A DNA stretch of 36,715 nt from Pirellulaceae bacterium. GTDB taxonomy: Bacteria > Planctomycetota > Planctomycetia > Pirellulales > Pirellulaceae. Under the pieces are notes generated by a model that did not search any database, was not told the DNA's origin, and was given only the letters and a program-made list of their open reading frames with translations. Each line of letters begins with the position of its first letter. The stretch's first letter is position 1. The position numbers and the translations under genes are program-made. The stretch spans positions 1-36,715 of the forward strand of contig JAGFJK010000480.1 of assembly GCA_024102795.1 (NCBI GenBank). Direction: 5' to 3'. Shown one piece after another: positions 9,474 through 16,926 of this stretch.

Positions 9474-10289
9474 TCACGGCTCCAGCACCCGCAGTTCCAC
9501 CTTGCGAAAGTCCACCGGGTGACTTTCCGATTGCAGCGAGATCGAACCGCCGCTGAGCTGCCTTTCGCCGCCCGCCTGTTCGATCAATTTGCGGGCGTCG
9601 GCATCGCCCGGGTCGAGCTGCGGCCGCTGGTATTCCAGCACCACCTGGTCGCCGATCCGATGCCGGATCACCTGGTTGCCGCGGACCTCGATTTCGACGG
9701 TCACCCACTGGTCGCCATGATAGGTGTCCGACTTGGAGTTGGTGCAGTGGCGGGTCACAAGCTGGCCATCCATTTCCACGTGCGTGCCGGGTGTGCAGAG
9801 ATTGGCCGTGGTTCGGGTGCCGCTGCCGGAACCGCCGAGCAGTTGGACTTCGATGGACACGGGGAACTTTTGGTCCTTGGCCATGCTTTGCGGGGACTGC
9901 CCGTGCAGCATCAGGCCGCTGTTGCGGACGGCCCAGCCGGGTCCGCCCGGCACCTGCTCGCCCACAAACCGGTACTCCACGCGGAGCAGGTAATGTGAGT
10001 AGTTCTGGCGATAGAAGAGATGGCCGAACTTCTCGCCGAACTCCTGGTACTGGTCGTATCGGACCTTGAGCAGTCCGTCTTCCACTCGGAAGGTGTCGCC
10101 GAAGTTGTCGCCCGCTTCGTGGCCCGTGATCTTGGCGGTCCAGCCGTCCAGGTTCTGGCCGTTGAACAGCGGAATCCAGCCGTCCTGGCCGGCGGGTGGT
10201 GCAGCCGGCTCGGCGGCCAGTACGGCGGCGGGAGCGGCGAGTGACAGGAGGAGCAGCGCGGAGCATGCGAGCGGACCATTGAGCGTCAT
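9474..10289 (-). CDS. DUF1080 (3-keto-disaccharide hydrolase domain) exported protein
   Basis: 271 residues from ATG 10289. The frame continues upstream to 10829, but that extension is translated repeat array, so it is rejected. A signal peptide covers about residues 1-25 (LLLLSLAAPAAVLAAEP). The rest is one concanavalin-like beta-sandwich domain: GWIPLFNGQNLDGW near the N-terminus, GWAVRNSGLMLHGQ and FPVSIEVQLLGG in the middle, DQWVTVEIEVRGN later, and a C-terminal PVDFRKVELRVLEP, all typical of DUF1080. Known: characterised members hydrolyse 3-keto-glycosides, and many planctomycete members are uncharacterised. The ribosome-binding site is weak (CGGAA). It is convergent with the ThuA/DUF1501 run and flanked on both sides by repeat arrays. 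Confidence 0.9.
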   Translation of the reverse strand: MTLNGPLACSALLLLSLAAPAAVLAAEPAAPPAGQDGWIPLFNGQNLDGWTAKITGHEAGDNFGDTFRVEDGLLKVRYDQYQEFGEKFGHLFYRQNYSHYLLRVEYRFVGEQVPGGPGWAVRNSGLMLHGQSPQSMAKDQKFPVSIEVQLLGGSGSGTRTTANLCTPGTHVEMDGQLVTRHCTNSKSDTYHGDQWVTVEIEVRGNQVIRHRIGDQVVLEYQRPQLDPGDADARKLIEQAGGERQLSGGSISLQSESHPVDFRKVELRVLEP

Positions 10290-10417
10290 GGCATGAGGTT
10301 CCGTAGCGGGAGGGAGCGAGGCAACGCATGATCGGCCACACCGCCGTGAGATTGCGTCGCATTGGCCGCTTCCCATTGTGACGGGCCGAGCGGCCGAAAT
10401 CCAGGCATGCTCGCCGA

Positions 10418-10755
10418 TAGTCGCCTTTCGCTCCGCGAAAGTTGCGGAATCCTCGCTTGTCGCTCGGCGAAAACAGCGGCGGGTTGCAATCCTTGCCGCG
10501 AACAGAGCACGGCCGACCGCCGGGATTCCGGCCAAACGCAGCTTCCCGCTACTTTCGCGGAGCGAAAGGCGACGATCCTTTCGCTCCGCGAAAGTTGCGG
10601 AATCCTCGCTTGTCGCTCGGCGAAAACAGCGGCGGGTTGCAATCCTTGCCGCGAACAGAGCACAGCCGACCGCCGGGATTCCGGCCAAACGCAGCTTCCC
10701 GCTACTTTCGCGGAGCGAAAGGCGACGATCTTTTTCGCTCCGCGAACGTAGCGCG
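10418..10755. repeat. Dimeric array B of the 153-bp inverted-repeat element
   Basis: Two tandem units, about 10418-10575 and 10577-10728, again with period 153 bp, plus a partial third arm (10731-10755). Left arm 10418-10447 and right arm 10546-10575 match as inverted repeats at 28 of 30 positions. Cores are nearly identical within this array but differ at scattered sites from array A, so each array seems to have duplicated or homogenised locally. It lies in the 575-bp gap between the divergent DUF1080 and WYL genes. Outside it, 10290-10417 and 10756-10864 hold only presumed promoter sequence. Confidence 0.9.
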
Positions 10756-10864
10756 CCGAGTGTGTACATCTGTCCGCTTGGACGCGATCTGACCAACCGA
10801 TCGATTAGGCTGGATGCCCAGTCGGACAACTCGCGTATCGGTCAGGCCATGGGGAGCACGACGT

Positions 10865-11926
10865 ATGAAGAACGATCCACCGCTGGTCCGCCAGTGGCTG
10901 TTGATCAAGATCCTGGCCGCTCGGCGGCAGGGGGCGACGGTGGGTGAGCTGACCGGGGAGATGCGGGTCAGCATGAAGACGATTCGCCGGGACCTGGTCG
11001 CGCTGCGAAACGCCGGCTTTCCGCTGGAGGAGCAGGCGGGCGAGTATGGGCGGAAGTCGTGGAGCCTGGACGCTCAATGGCCTCGGACCGATCTGAGCTT
11101 CACGTTCGACGAGGCGCTGGCGTTGTACCTGGGGCAGCGGTTTCTGGAGCCACTGGCGGGCACCCTGTTCTGGCAGTCGGCGCAGTCGGCGCTGCGCAAA
11201 ATCCGCGCCTCGCTGGACGCTCGCACGCTGAAGTACCTGGATCGGATGAGCGGCACGTTCCACCGGACGCTGGACGGAGCGGGCAATTACGCCGACAAGT
11301 CCGAGATTCTGGACCAACTGCTGATCGGGATCGAGGACCGCAAGGTGACGTTCATCACCTACCAGTCGCAGCAGGCGACCGAGCCGGTGACGTACGACAT
11401 CTATCCGTACGGCGTGGTCTGGCATCGGGGTTCGCTGTACCTGGTTGGCCATGCGCCGCGGCACGGCGAGATCCGGCACTGGAAGGTGGACCGGATCGAG
11501 TCGGCGGAAGTTTCGAGTTTTCCCTTCGAGCGGCCGGAGGGTTTCGACCTGGCGGCGCATTTCGAAGGTTCGTTCGCCGTATTTCGGGGGCAGGCGGCAG
11601 TGCAAGTCAAAGTGCAGTTCACGCGGCAGGTGGCCCGTTATATCCAGGAGTCGCGGTGGCATGTGAGCCAACGGCTCACGCCCCAGCGCGACGGCGGCCT
11701 GCTGGCCGAATTCAATCTGTCGGCGACCGAGGAGATCAAGAGCTGGATCTTGAGCTTTGGCCGGCACGCCGAGGTGCTGGAGCCGCAGTCGCTGCGGGAC
11801 GAGATCAACGGCGAGCTGCGGGCGCTGCTGGACCGCTACGCCGCTCCGCCGGAACCGCCGCAGCCCGCGGCCGGGCGCAGCTCCCGGCCCAATTCCCACG
11901 CGTCGCGGCGGCGGAAGACCAATTGA
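10865..11926 (+). CDS. HTH-WYL domain transcriptional regulator
   Basis: 353 residues from ATG 10865; GGGGAG (10851-10856) lies 8 nt upstream. Residues about 8-60 form a winged helix-turn-helix of the DeoR/HTH_11 type (GATVGELTGEMRVSMKTIRRDLVALR is the core of this region). Residues about 150-220 are a WYL domain (VTFITYQSQ, YDIYPYGVVWHRGSLYLVGH, HWKVDRIESAEV), with SLY in place of the canonical W-Y-L triad. Residues about 225-335 are the WCX C-terminal extension. A basic, proline-rich tail of some 25 residues follows and looks disordered. Known: WYL proteins sense ligands, often nucleic acid or nucleotides, and act as repressors or activators. No CRISPR, toxin or DNA-damage operon is adjacent, so the target is unknown. 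Confidence 0.9.
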   Translation: MKNDPPLVRQWLLIKILAARRQGATVGELTGEMRVSMKTIRRDLVALRNAGFPLEEQAGEYGRKSWSLDAQWPRTDLSFTFDEALALYLGQRFLEPLAGTLFWQSAQSALRKIRASLDARTLKYLDRMSGTFHRTLDGAGNYADKSEILDQLLIGIEDRKVTFITYQSQQATEPVTYDIYPYGVVWHRGSLYLVGHAPRHGEIRHWKVDRIESAEVSSFPFERPEGFDLAAHFEGSFAVFRGQAAVQVKVQFTRQVARYIQESRWHVSQRLTPQRDGGLLAEFNLSATEEIKSWILSFGRHAEVLEPQSLRDEINGELRALLDRYAAPPEPPQPAAGRSSRPNSHASRRRKTN

Positions 11927-12069
11927 TCTGGCAGCGAACGGGCATTTCCGGTATCGCTGGCCGCAAGAAAACTCAAGTTGTCCCGCCGCCGGCGTCCGAT
12001 AAAGACAAGGATGCGTTCCGCTCGGACGCTCGCCACGGTTTACCGCACCCGAAATCAAGGAGGAGATCG

Positions 12070-12480
12070 GTGGGTACCATGACGACCTCCGCCGCCGTGC
12101 TGCTGGCGGCCATGTGCTTGAACCCGGTGGAAGACGTCGCCCGTGACCAGGTGGACCTGATCGAGGTGAACCACTTCTACGACGAGAAGGGGCGGCTGGT
12201 CTTCGACCAGGTGATCTTCTACGACTGGGAACCGGTCCGCGGCCGGTACGACGTGCGGGCCTGGCGGCTGCTGAAGAAGCCGACCCAGGTCCCTCATCGC
12301 GACTGGAACACGCGCAAGTTCGTGGCGGTCTGGCACGACGGCGAAACACTGCGGCAAGTCGAGGCGGAAACGATCCGCGAGTCCTGGACCCAGTACGATC
12401 CGGAATTGATCGAGCGGGAGTATCTGCCTCGCGAGCAGCGGCGGGACCTGCACAAGATGGTCCTGCAGGCCAAGAAGTAG
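12070..12480 (+). CDS. Uncharacterised small protein, 136 residues
   Basis: I do not recognise the family. AAGGAGG (12057-12063) is 6 nt before GTG 12070, which I prefer; ATG 12079 would give 133 residues with a 15-nt spacing. The N-terminus (MTTSAAVLLAAMCLNPV) is mildly hydrophobic and could be a short signal peptide. The rest is compact, charged and rich in aromatic residues: VDLIEVNHFYDEKGRLVFDQ, then VIFYDWEP, YDVRAWRLLKK and REYLPREQRRDLHKMV. The composition suggests a folded alpha/beta domain. Coding is supported by the strong ribosome-binding site and normal third-position GC bias. It lies between the WYL regulator and a lipoprotein gene on the same strand. Confidence 0.75.
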   Translation: MGTMTTSAAVLLAAMCLNPVEDVARDQVDLIEVNHFYDEKGRLVFDQVIFYDWEPVRGRYDVRAWRLLKKPTQVPHRDWNTRKFVAVWHDGETLRQVEAETIRESWTQYDPELIEREYLPREQRRDLHKMVLQAKK

Positions 12481-12545
12481 AAACCTTGACACTCGGCCGC
12501 ATTCCTGCGACGATCCGCGACCGCTTTGGGATCGGGGTACAGCAC

Positions 12546-13184
12546 ATGAGAATCGTTTACACCGGGCGAGGTTGCCTGGTTTTGACGCTGGTGGCCGCCA
12601 GTTTCCTCGGCTGCCGCTCGCCCTCGTACGCCGATCGGGGTGCCGCCCTGGGAGGTATCACGGGCGCGATCGCGGGCGCGGCGATCGGCGAGCATAACGG
12701 CAACGCGGCGGCCGGCGCGATTCTGGGAACGGCCGTCGGCGCTCTGACCGGCGCGGCGATTGGCGACGCCGTCGACGAAGATCTGGCCCGCTCGCAAGCC
12801 GTCGTCCAGGAACGACTCGGCCGACAGATTTCCGGGGCCGTAACCAAACAAGACGTGGTGGCCATGGTCCAGGCCGGCGTCGGCGACGAAGTCATCCTGA
12901 CGCACATTCGCGCCAACGGGGTCGCTCAACGACTCGACACCCGCGACGTCATCGAACTGTCGAAGCAAGGCGTCAGCGAGCCGGTGATCGTCGCCCTGCA
13001 GCAGACGCCCGTGCCCGCCGCGCAACCGGTCGTTTACTCCGCGGCCGCTCCTCCGCCCGTGATCGTGGAAGAACACTATTATGGGCCGGGCCCCTACGTG
13101 CGTCCCTGGCACTACCGGCGACATCACTACTGCCCGCCTCCGCGCGTCAGTCCGGGAGTTCGCGTCGGCTTCACGTTCCGCTAG
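12546..13184 (+). CDS. Glycine-zipper lipoprotein
   Basis: 212 residues from ATG 12546; the ribosome-binding site is weak (GGGG near 12533). The N-terminus is a lipoprotein signal peptide with Cys23 in FLGC. Residues about 31-76 are a Gly-zipper segment (GAALGGITGAIAGAAIGEHN and GAILGTAVGALTGAAIG), as in YMGG/OmpA-associated Gly-zipper proteins, which can insert in or pack against membranes. Residues about 95-160 are an alpha-helical repeat region with VVAMVQAGVGDEVILTHIR and DVIELSKQGVSEPVIVAL, a pattern common in planctomycete lipoproteins. The tail is rich in Pro, His and Tyr and ends VGFTFR. Inferred outer-envelope location. Function unknown. Confidence 0.85.
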   Translation: MRIVYTGRGCLVLTLVAASFLGCRSPSYADRGAALGGITGAIAGAAIGEHNGNAAAGAILGTAVGALTGAAIGDAVDEDLARSQAVVQERLGRQISGAVTKQDVVAMVQAGVGDEVILTHIRANGVAQRLDTRDVIELSKQGVSEPVIVALQQTPVPAAQPVVYSAAAPPPVIVEEHYYGPGPYVRPWHYRRHHYCPPPRVSPGVRVGFTFR

Positions 13185-13585
13185 TCTGGGACCATTGACC
13201 TCTGGGGTCGATTCGGCAGGATGGGGAAAGTACCGTCTGTTCGCCGCAGGCGCAGCACAACACGTCTGGTTGAGAACCGACGGAAGCCCATGCTACGTGC
13301 GGCACGCCAAGAGTCACGGGCTGGAAGCCCATGCTACGTGCGGCACGCCAAGAGTCACGGGCTGGAAGCCCATGCTACGTGCGGCATGCCAAGAGTCACG
13401 GGCTGGAAGCCCATGCTACGTGCGGCACGCCCCCCCTTGGTCGGCGCGGCGTGCAACGAGTACGATGCGCAGCCGGGGGGAAGGCGACATCGAGGCGTCA
13501 TCGGGTGTGAACCCGCGCTTGACGGCCGAGCCGCGCCTGTCCCGCGTCCGCTTGGTCCCTCTTGTGCGGGAAGGCAGTTCGACTG
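13185..13585. other. Intergenic region with a 41-bp tandem repeat and no credible gene
   Basis: About 400 bp separate the lipoprotein gene from the PQQ-like propeller gene. The repeat occupies 13282-13434. The rest shows no recognised RNA gene or protein. Open frames across the repeat lack ribosome-binding sites and simply translate it. A promoter for the following run must lie here or just downstream, but I cannot point to one. Confidence 0.55.
13282..13434. repeat. 41-bp tandem repeat with a GGGCT/AGCCC hairpin
   Basis: GGAAGCCCATGCTACGTGC recurs at 13282, 13323, 13364 and 13405, exactly 41 bp apart: three full units and a partial fourth. Within each full junction GGGCTGGAAGCCC can fold as a 5-bp stem with a 3-nt loop. 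Units differ by single bases (CACGCC versus CATGCC). Perfect regular spacing without unique spacers rules out CRISPR. Similar GGGCTGGAAGCCCATGCTAC sequences are, to my knowledge, common between planctomycete genes; their role is unknown. Confidence 0.9.
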
Positions 13586-15298
13586 ATGTCATCTGGCAAG
13601 CCGGAATCGGACACGACGCGCGGACCGGACGCGGACCCGGCAAAGCTGGCCGACGAAGTGGGGCAGGCTTACACGCCGTCAGGGTCGCCAGGTCGTGCTG
13701 GTGGGTCGATCGGGCCGCTGATCGGCGGCGTGCTGCTTGTCGGCTGGATTGTCGCTCTGGCCTTGGGCATCGTGATTCTGCGTTGGCAGGCCGCCGACAT
13801 GGACTTCGCCATCATCAACGTGGTGACGCTGGTCCTGGGATTCGTGCTGGCCTGCTCGATCCTGGCCGGCTTTTGCTTGCTGGCTCCACTGCCCTGGCAT
13901 GTCCGGATCGCGCCGCCGCTGCTGGCCGTGTTGGCGATCGCCATGGCGGTGGCCATGCTGAAAATTGAGGGGACCAACGGCGAGCTGGTGCCGGAGTTCC
14001 GCTTCCGCTGGTCGCCGCCTCCGGATCGGACAGTCGGCGACGCCGTGGCCGATGCAACGACCGAGGCAGTCGACCTGACGACGACCACGCCAGAGGATTT
14101 TCCCCAGTTTCTCGGTCCGGAGCGAAGCGTCTGGTTGCCGGGGCCGCGGCTGGCGAGCGACTGGTCGGCCATGCCGCCGCGCGAGATCTGGCGGCGACCG
14201 ATCGGCGCGGGCTGGTCGGCGTTCGCGGCGGTCAACGGCTACGCCGTGACGATGGAGCAGCGCGGTGACGACGAGCTGGTGACCTGCTATCGGATCGACA
14301 CCGGGGAACTCTGCTGGGTCCACGCGCGGCCGGCCCGTCACGAAACGGTGCTGGGCGGCGTCGGACCGCGCAGCACGCCGACGATCGACCAGGGAAATGT
14401 GTACGCGCTGGGGGCCACCGGCATCCTCCGCTGCCTGGAGGGGGCCAGTGGCGAGTTGCGGTGGAGCGTGGACATCCTGGAGCGTTATGGATCGACGCCC
14501 CAGCGGGAGAGCCAGGTGCTGTCCTGGGGCCGTTCGAATTCTCCGCTGGTGGTCGATCAATTGGTGGTGGTGCCGGCGGGAGGACCGCCGGGAGGTCCGT
14601 TCAAGTCGCTGCTGGCACTGGACAAGCAGACGGGTACCGTGGTCTGGGAAGCGGGCGACTCGCAGATCAGCTACAGTTCGCCGACGCTGGGCATGCTGGC
14701 TGGTCGCAGGCAGATCCTGAGCGTCAACGAGGACAACATCACGGGCCACGATCCGCAAGACGGCCGCGTCCTGTGGCGGCAGCACTGGCCCGGCAACAGC
14801 ACGTCCAACGCCAGCTCGTCGCAGGTCCACGCGCTGGCCGGCGACCGCTTGCTGATCAGCAAGGGCTACGGCGAGGGCGGGGCCCTGTTCGAATTGCAGG
14901 CCGGCGATGCGGGGCTGGCGACGCGGGAGCTGTGGTGGGAAAAATCGCTGTTAAAGACGAAGTTTGCCCAGGTGTGCGTCATTGCGGGGCACGCCTACGG
15001 GTTGTCGGATGGTATCCTGGAATGCGTGAACCTGGACCGGGGCACCAGGGCCTGGAAGTCGGGCCGCTATGGCCACGGCCAGATCCTGGGAGTGGGCGAC
15101 CGGCTGCTGGTGCTCAGCGAACGAGGCGACCTGGTGTTGGTGCAGGCCACGCCGGACGCTCACCGGGAACTGGGACGCGTCCCGGGTGCATTGAACGGAC
15201 AGACCTGGAATAATCTCTGCCTGTACGGCGACCGCCTGTTGATCCGTAACGCGCAGGAAGCCGCCTGCTACCAACTACCGATCGAAGCGAGCAACTGA
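13586..15298 (+). CDS. Membrane-anchored PQQ-like beta-propeller protein
   Basis: 570 residues from ATG 13586; GGGAAGG (13568-13574) is 11 nt upstream. The short N-terminal tail is hydrophilic; three hydrophobic segments at about 42-66, 74-99 and 107-126 should span the membrane. After a linker, residues about 168-565 form a PQQ-like beta-propeller: DFPQFLGPERSVWLPGP opens the domain, and blades carry motifs such as CYRIDTGELCW, LLALDKQTGTVVWEA and CVNLDRGTRAWKSGRYGHG. Known: planctomycetes have many such proteins; most have no shown PQQ binding and may be protein-interaction scaffolds. Its TGA shares its A with the ATG of the next DUF1501 gene (TGATG), which suggests translational coupling. 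Confidence 0.9.
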   Translation: MSSGKPESDTTRGPDADPAKLADEVGQAYTPSGSPGRAGGSIGPLIGGVLLVGWIVALALGIVILRWQAADMDFAIINVVTLVLGFVLACSILAGFCLLAPLPWHVRIAPPLLAVLAIAMAVAMLKIEGTNGELVPEFRFRWSPPPDRTVGDAVADATTEAVDLTTTTPEDFPQFLGPERSVWLPGPRLASDWSAMPPREIWRRPIGAGWSAFAAVNGYAVTMEQRGDDELVTCYRIDTGELCWVHARPARHETVLGGVGPRSTPTIDQGNVYALGATGILRCLEGASGELRWSVDILERYGSTPQRESQVLSWGRSNSPLVVDQLVVVPAGGPPGGPFKSLLALDKQTGTVVWEAGDSQISYSSPTLGMLAGRRQILSVNEDNITGHDPQDGRVLWRQHWPGNSTSNASSSQVHALAGDRLLISKGYGEGGALFELQAGDAGLATRELWWEKSLLKTKFAQVCVIAGHAYGLSDGILECVNLDRGTRAWKSGRYGHGQILGVGDRLLVLSERGDLVLVQATPDAHRELGRVPGALNGQTWNNLCLYGDRLLIRNAQEAACYQLPIEASN

Positions 15299-16791
15299 TG
15301 CAGCCCAAGCCACCGTCTGTTCCGCCGATTGCATGCGGCCACCTGGCCACTCGCCGCACATTTCTGGTCGCATCGACCGTGGGACTGGCCGGTTGGTCGT
15401 TTGGTTCGCGGCCGGCCGGCGCGGCTCCGGCGGCGGAACTGGCTGCTCGGCAGGTCCCCGCGGCGGGCCAGGTCCCTTCGACGGGCCAGATCCCCGCGGC
15501 GGGTCGGGCCAGAAGCACGATCCTGTTCTTCCTGTGCGGCGGCGCGTCGCACCTGGACATGTGGGATTTGAAGCCCGACGCGCCGGACGAGTACCGGGGA
15601 CCGTTTCGGCCCATCGCCACCAGTGCGCCCGGTGTGCGGTTGAGCGAGCACTTGCCGTTGTTGGCGCGGCAAGCCCACCATCTGGCGCTGATCAATTCCG
15701 TGGGCGGCACGGTCAACACGAACGACCATCACGCGGGCTATTACTACAATTTGACGGGACACGAACCGGACACGACGTTCCGCACGCTGGGCAACAACCG
15801 CACGCCGATGCCGGACGACTGGCCGTTCATGGGATCGGTGGTCGCGGCCCGACGGCCAGCGCACGCCTACCTGCCCAATGCGATCACGCTGCCTCACAAG
15901 CCGAGCCGGGCACCTTACACTCGTCCGGGCCAGTTCGCCGCGCGGCTGGGGGTGGAACACGATCCGCTGTATGTGTTCGGGTCGCAGGAGAAGCCGCTGG
16001 AGTTTCAGGCGCCCGCGCTGTCGTTGCGCGGGGATGTCAACGTGCAGCGGCTGACCGCTCGCCACGAATTGCGGGGCGCGATCGACGAGGCGCGGCGCGA
16101 GCTGGACCGGTTCGCCGCCGTGCAAACCTGGTCGCGGCAGCAGGAGCGGGCCCTGTCTCTGCTGGCCTCGGCCCGCACGACGGAGGCGTTTGAGGTGGCC
16201 GCCGAGCCGGCGGCCGTGCGTGAGCGCTACGGGCAGACGGCCAACGGCATGAGCTTGCTGCTGGCCCGCCGGCTGGTCGAGGCCGGGGTGCCGTTCGTCA
16301 CGGTGTTCTGGCTGGAGAATGACCAGATCAAGGGCAAGTGCAAAAGCGCCGGCGGCTGGGACACGCACGGCAACAACTTCAATTGCCTGAAGGACCACTT
16401 GCTGCCCGAATTCGACCGTGGATTCTCGGCCCTGGTGGAAGATCTGGCGGAGCGCGGGATGTTGGATCAGACGTTGTTGCTGGTCACCAGCGAGATGGGG
16501 CGTAAGCCGAGAATCGGCGACCCGCGCAGCGGCGGCATGTCGGGCCAGGGACGCGACCACTGGACGCACTGCTTGACCGACGTGCTGGCGGGCGGCGGCA
16601 TCCGCGGCGGTCAAACCTATGGGGCCAGCGACCGGCTGGGCGAATACCCGGCCGACCTGCCCGTCACTCCGGCCGATGTCACTCGGACCGTCTACCAGGC
16701 GATGGGCATTGGCGACCTGACGCTGCGCGACGCCGAGGGTCGCGTGTTGAATCTGCTGGCCGAGGGCCGCCCCATCTCGGCCCTGTTCTAG
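15298..16791 (+). CDS. DUF1501 family protein with hexapeptide-repeat linker
   Basis: 497 residues from ATG 15298, overlapping the previous stop by one base. A Tat leader is visible: ATRRTFLVASTVGLAGW with Arg19-Arg20. A linker follows with near-repeats QVPAAG, QVPSTG and QIPAAG (about residues 52-70), absent from the other two DUF1501 proteins here. The catalytic-fold region starts at STILFFLCGGASHLDMWDLK and has GGWDTHGNNF, LLLVTSEMGRKP, GRDHW and VLAGGGIRGG, consistent with DUF1501. It ends with the usual LLAEGRPISALF. Known: predicted alkaline-phosphatase-like fold, substrate unknown. It is second in a five-gene exported-protein run. Confidence 0.92.
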   Translation: MQPKPPSVPPIACGHLATRRTFLVASTVGLAGWSFGSRPAGAAPAAELAARQVPAAGQVPSTGQIPAAGRARSTILFFLCGGASHLDMWDLKPDAPDEYRGPFRPIATSAPGVRLSEHLPLLARQAHHLALINSVGGTVNTNDHHAGYYYNLTGHEPDTTFRTLGNNRTPMPDDWPFMGSVVAARRPAHAYLPNAITLPHKPSRAPYTRPGQFAARLGVEHDPLYVFGSQEKPLEFQAPALSLRGDVNVQRLTARHELRGAIDEARRELDRFAAVQTWSRQQERALSLLASARTTEAFEVAAEPAAVRERYGQTANGMSLLLARRLVEAGVPFVTVFWLENDQIKGKCKSAGGWDTHGNNFNCLKDHLLPEFDRGFSALVEDLAERGMLDQTLLLVTSEMGRKPRIGDPRSGGMSGQGRDHWTHCLTDVLAGGGIRGGQTYGASDRLGEYPADLPVTPADVTRTVYQAMGIGDLTLRDAEGRVLNLLAEGRPISALF

Positions 16792-16839
16792 GCTGTGTTC
16801 CAGGCCGATCGGGCCAGCCGGCCCAGGCCGCGCTAGCGC

Positions 16840-16867
16840 TTAAACAACGCGGCGGGTGTGGTATATT
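16840..16867 (+). promoter_or_regulatory. Possible sigma70-like promoter upstream of the third DUF1501 gene
   Basis: TTAAAC (16840-16845) and TATATT (16862-16867) are separated by 16 bp in the 135-bp gap before the gene at 16927. The -10-like element is the only such AT-rich hexamer in the gap. Planctomycete promoter consensus is poorly defined, so this is a weak prediction. If real, the second DUF1501 gene starts a separate transcript or has a secondary promoter. Confidence 0.3.
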
Positions 16868-16926
16868 CGAACGTATCCCGCCAGGTCTTCTCAGGCGGCG
16901 CTGTTTCCATACTTCGGAGTCGCCAG

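Noticed and set aside
10290-10829. N-terminal extension of the DUF1080 protein to 451 residues
   Set aside because: The extension is a translation of repeat array B; the signal peptide begins at ATG 10289.
13282-13434. 41-bp repeats as a CRISPR array
   Set aside because: No spacers; units follow each other directly.
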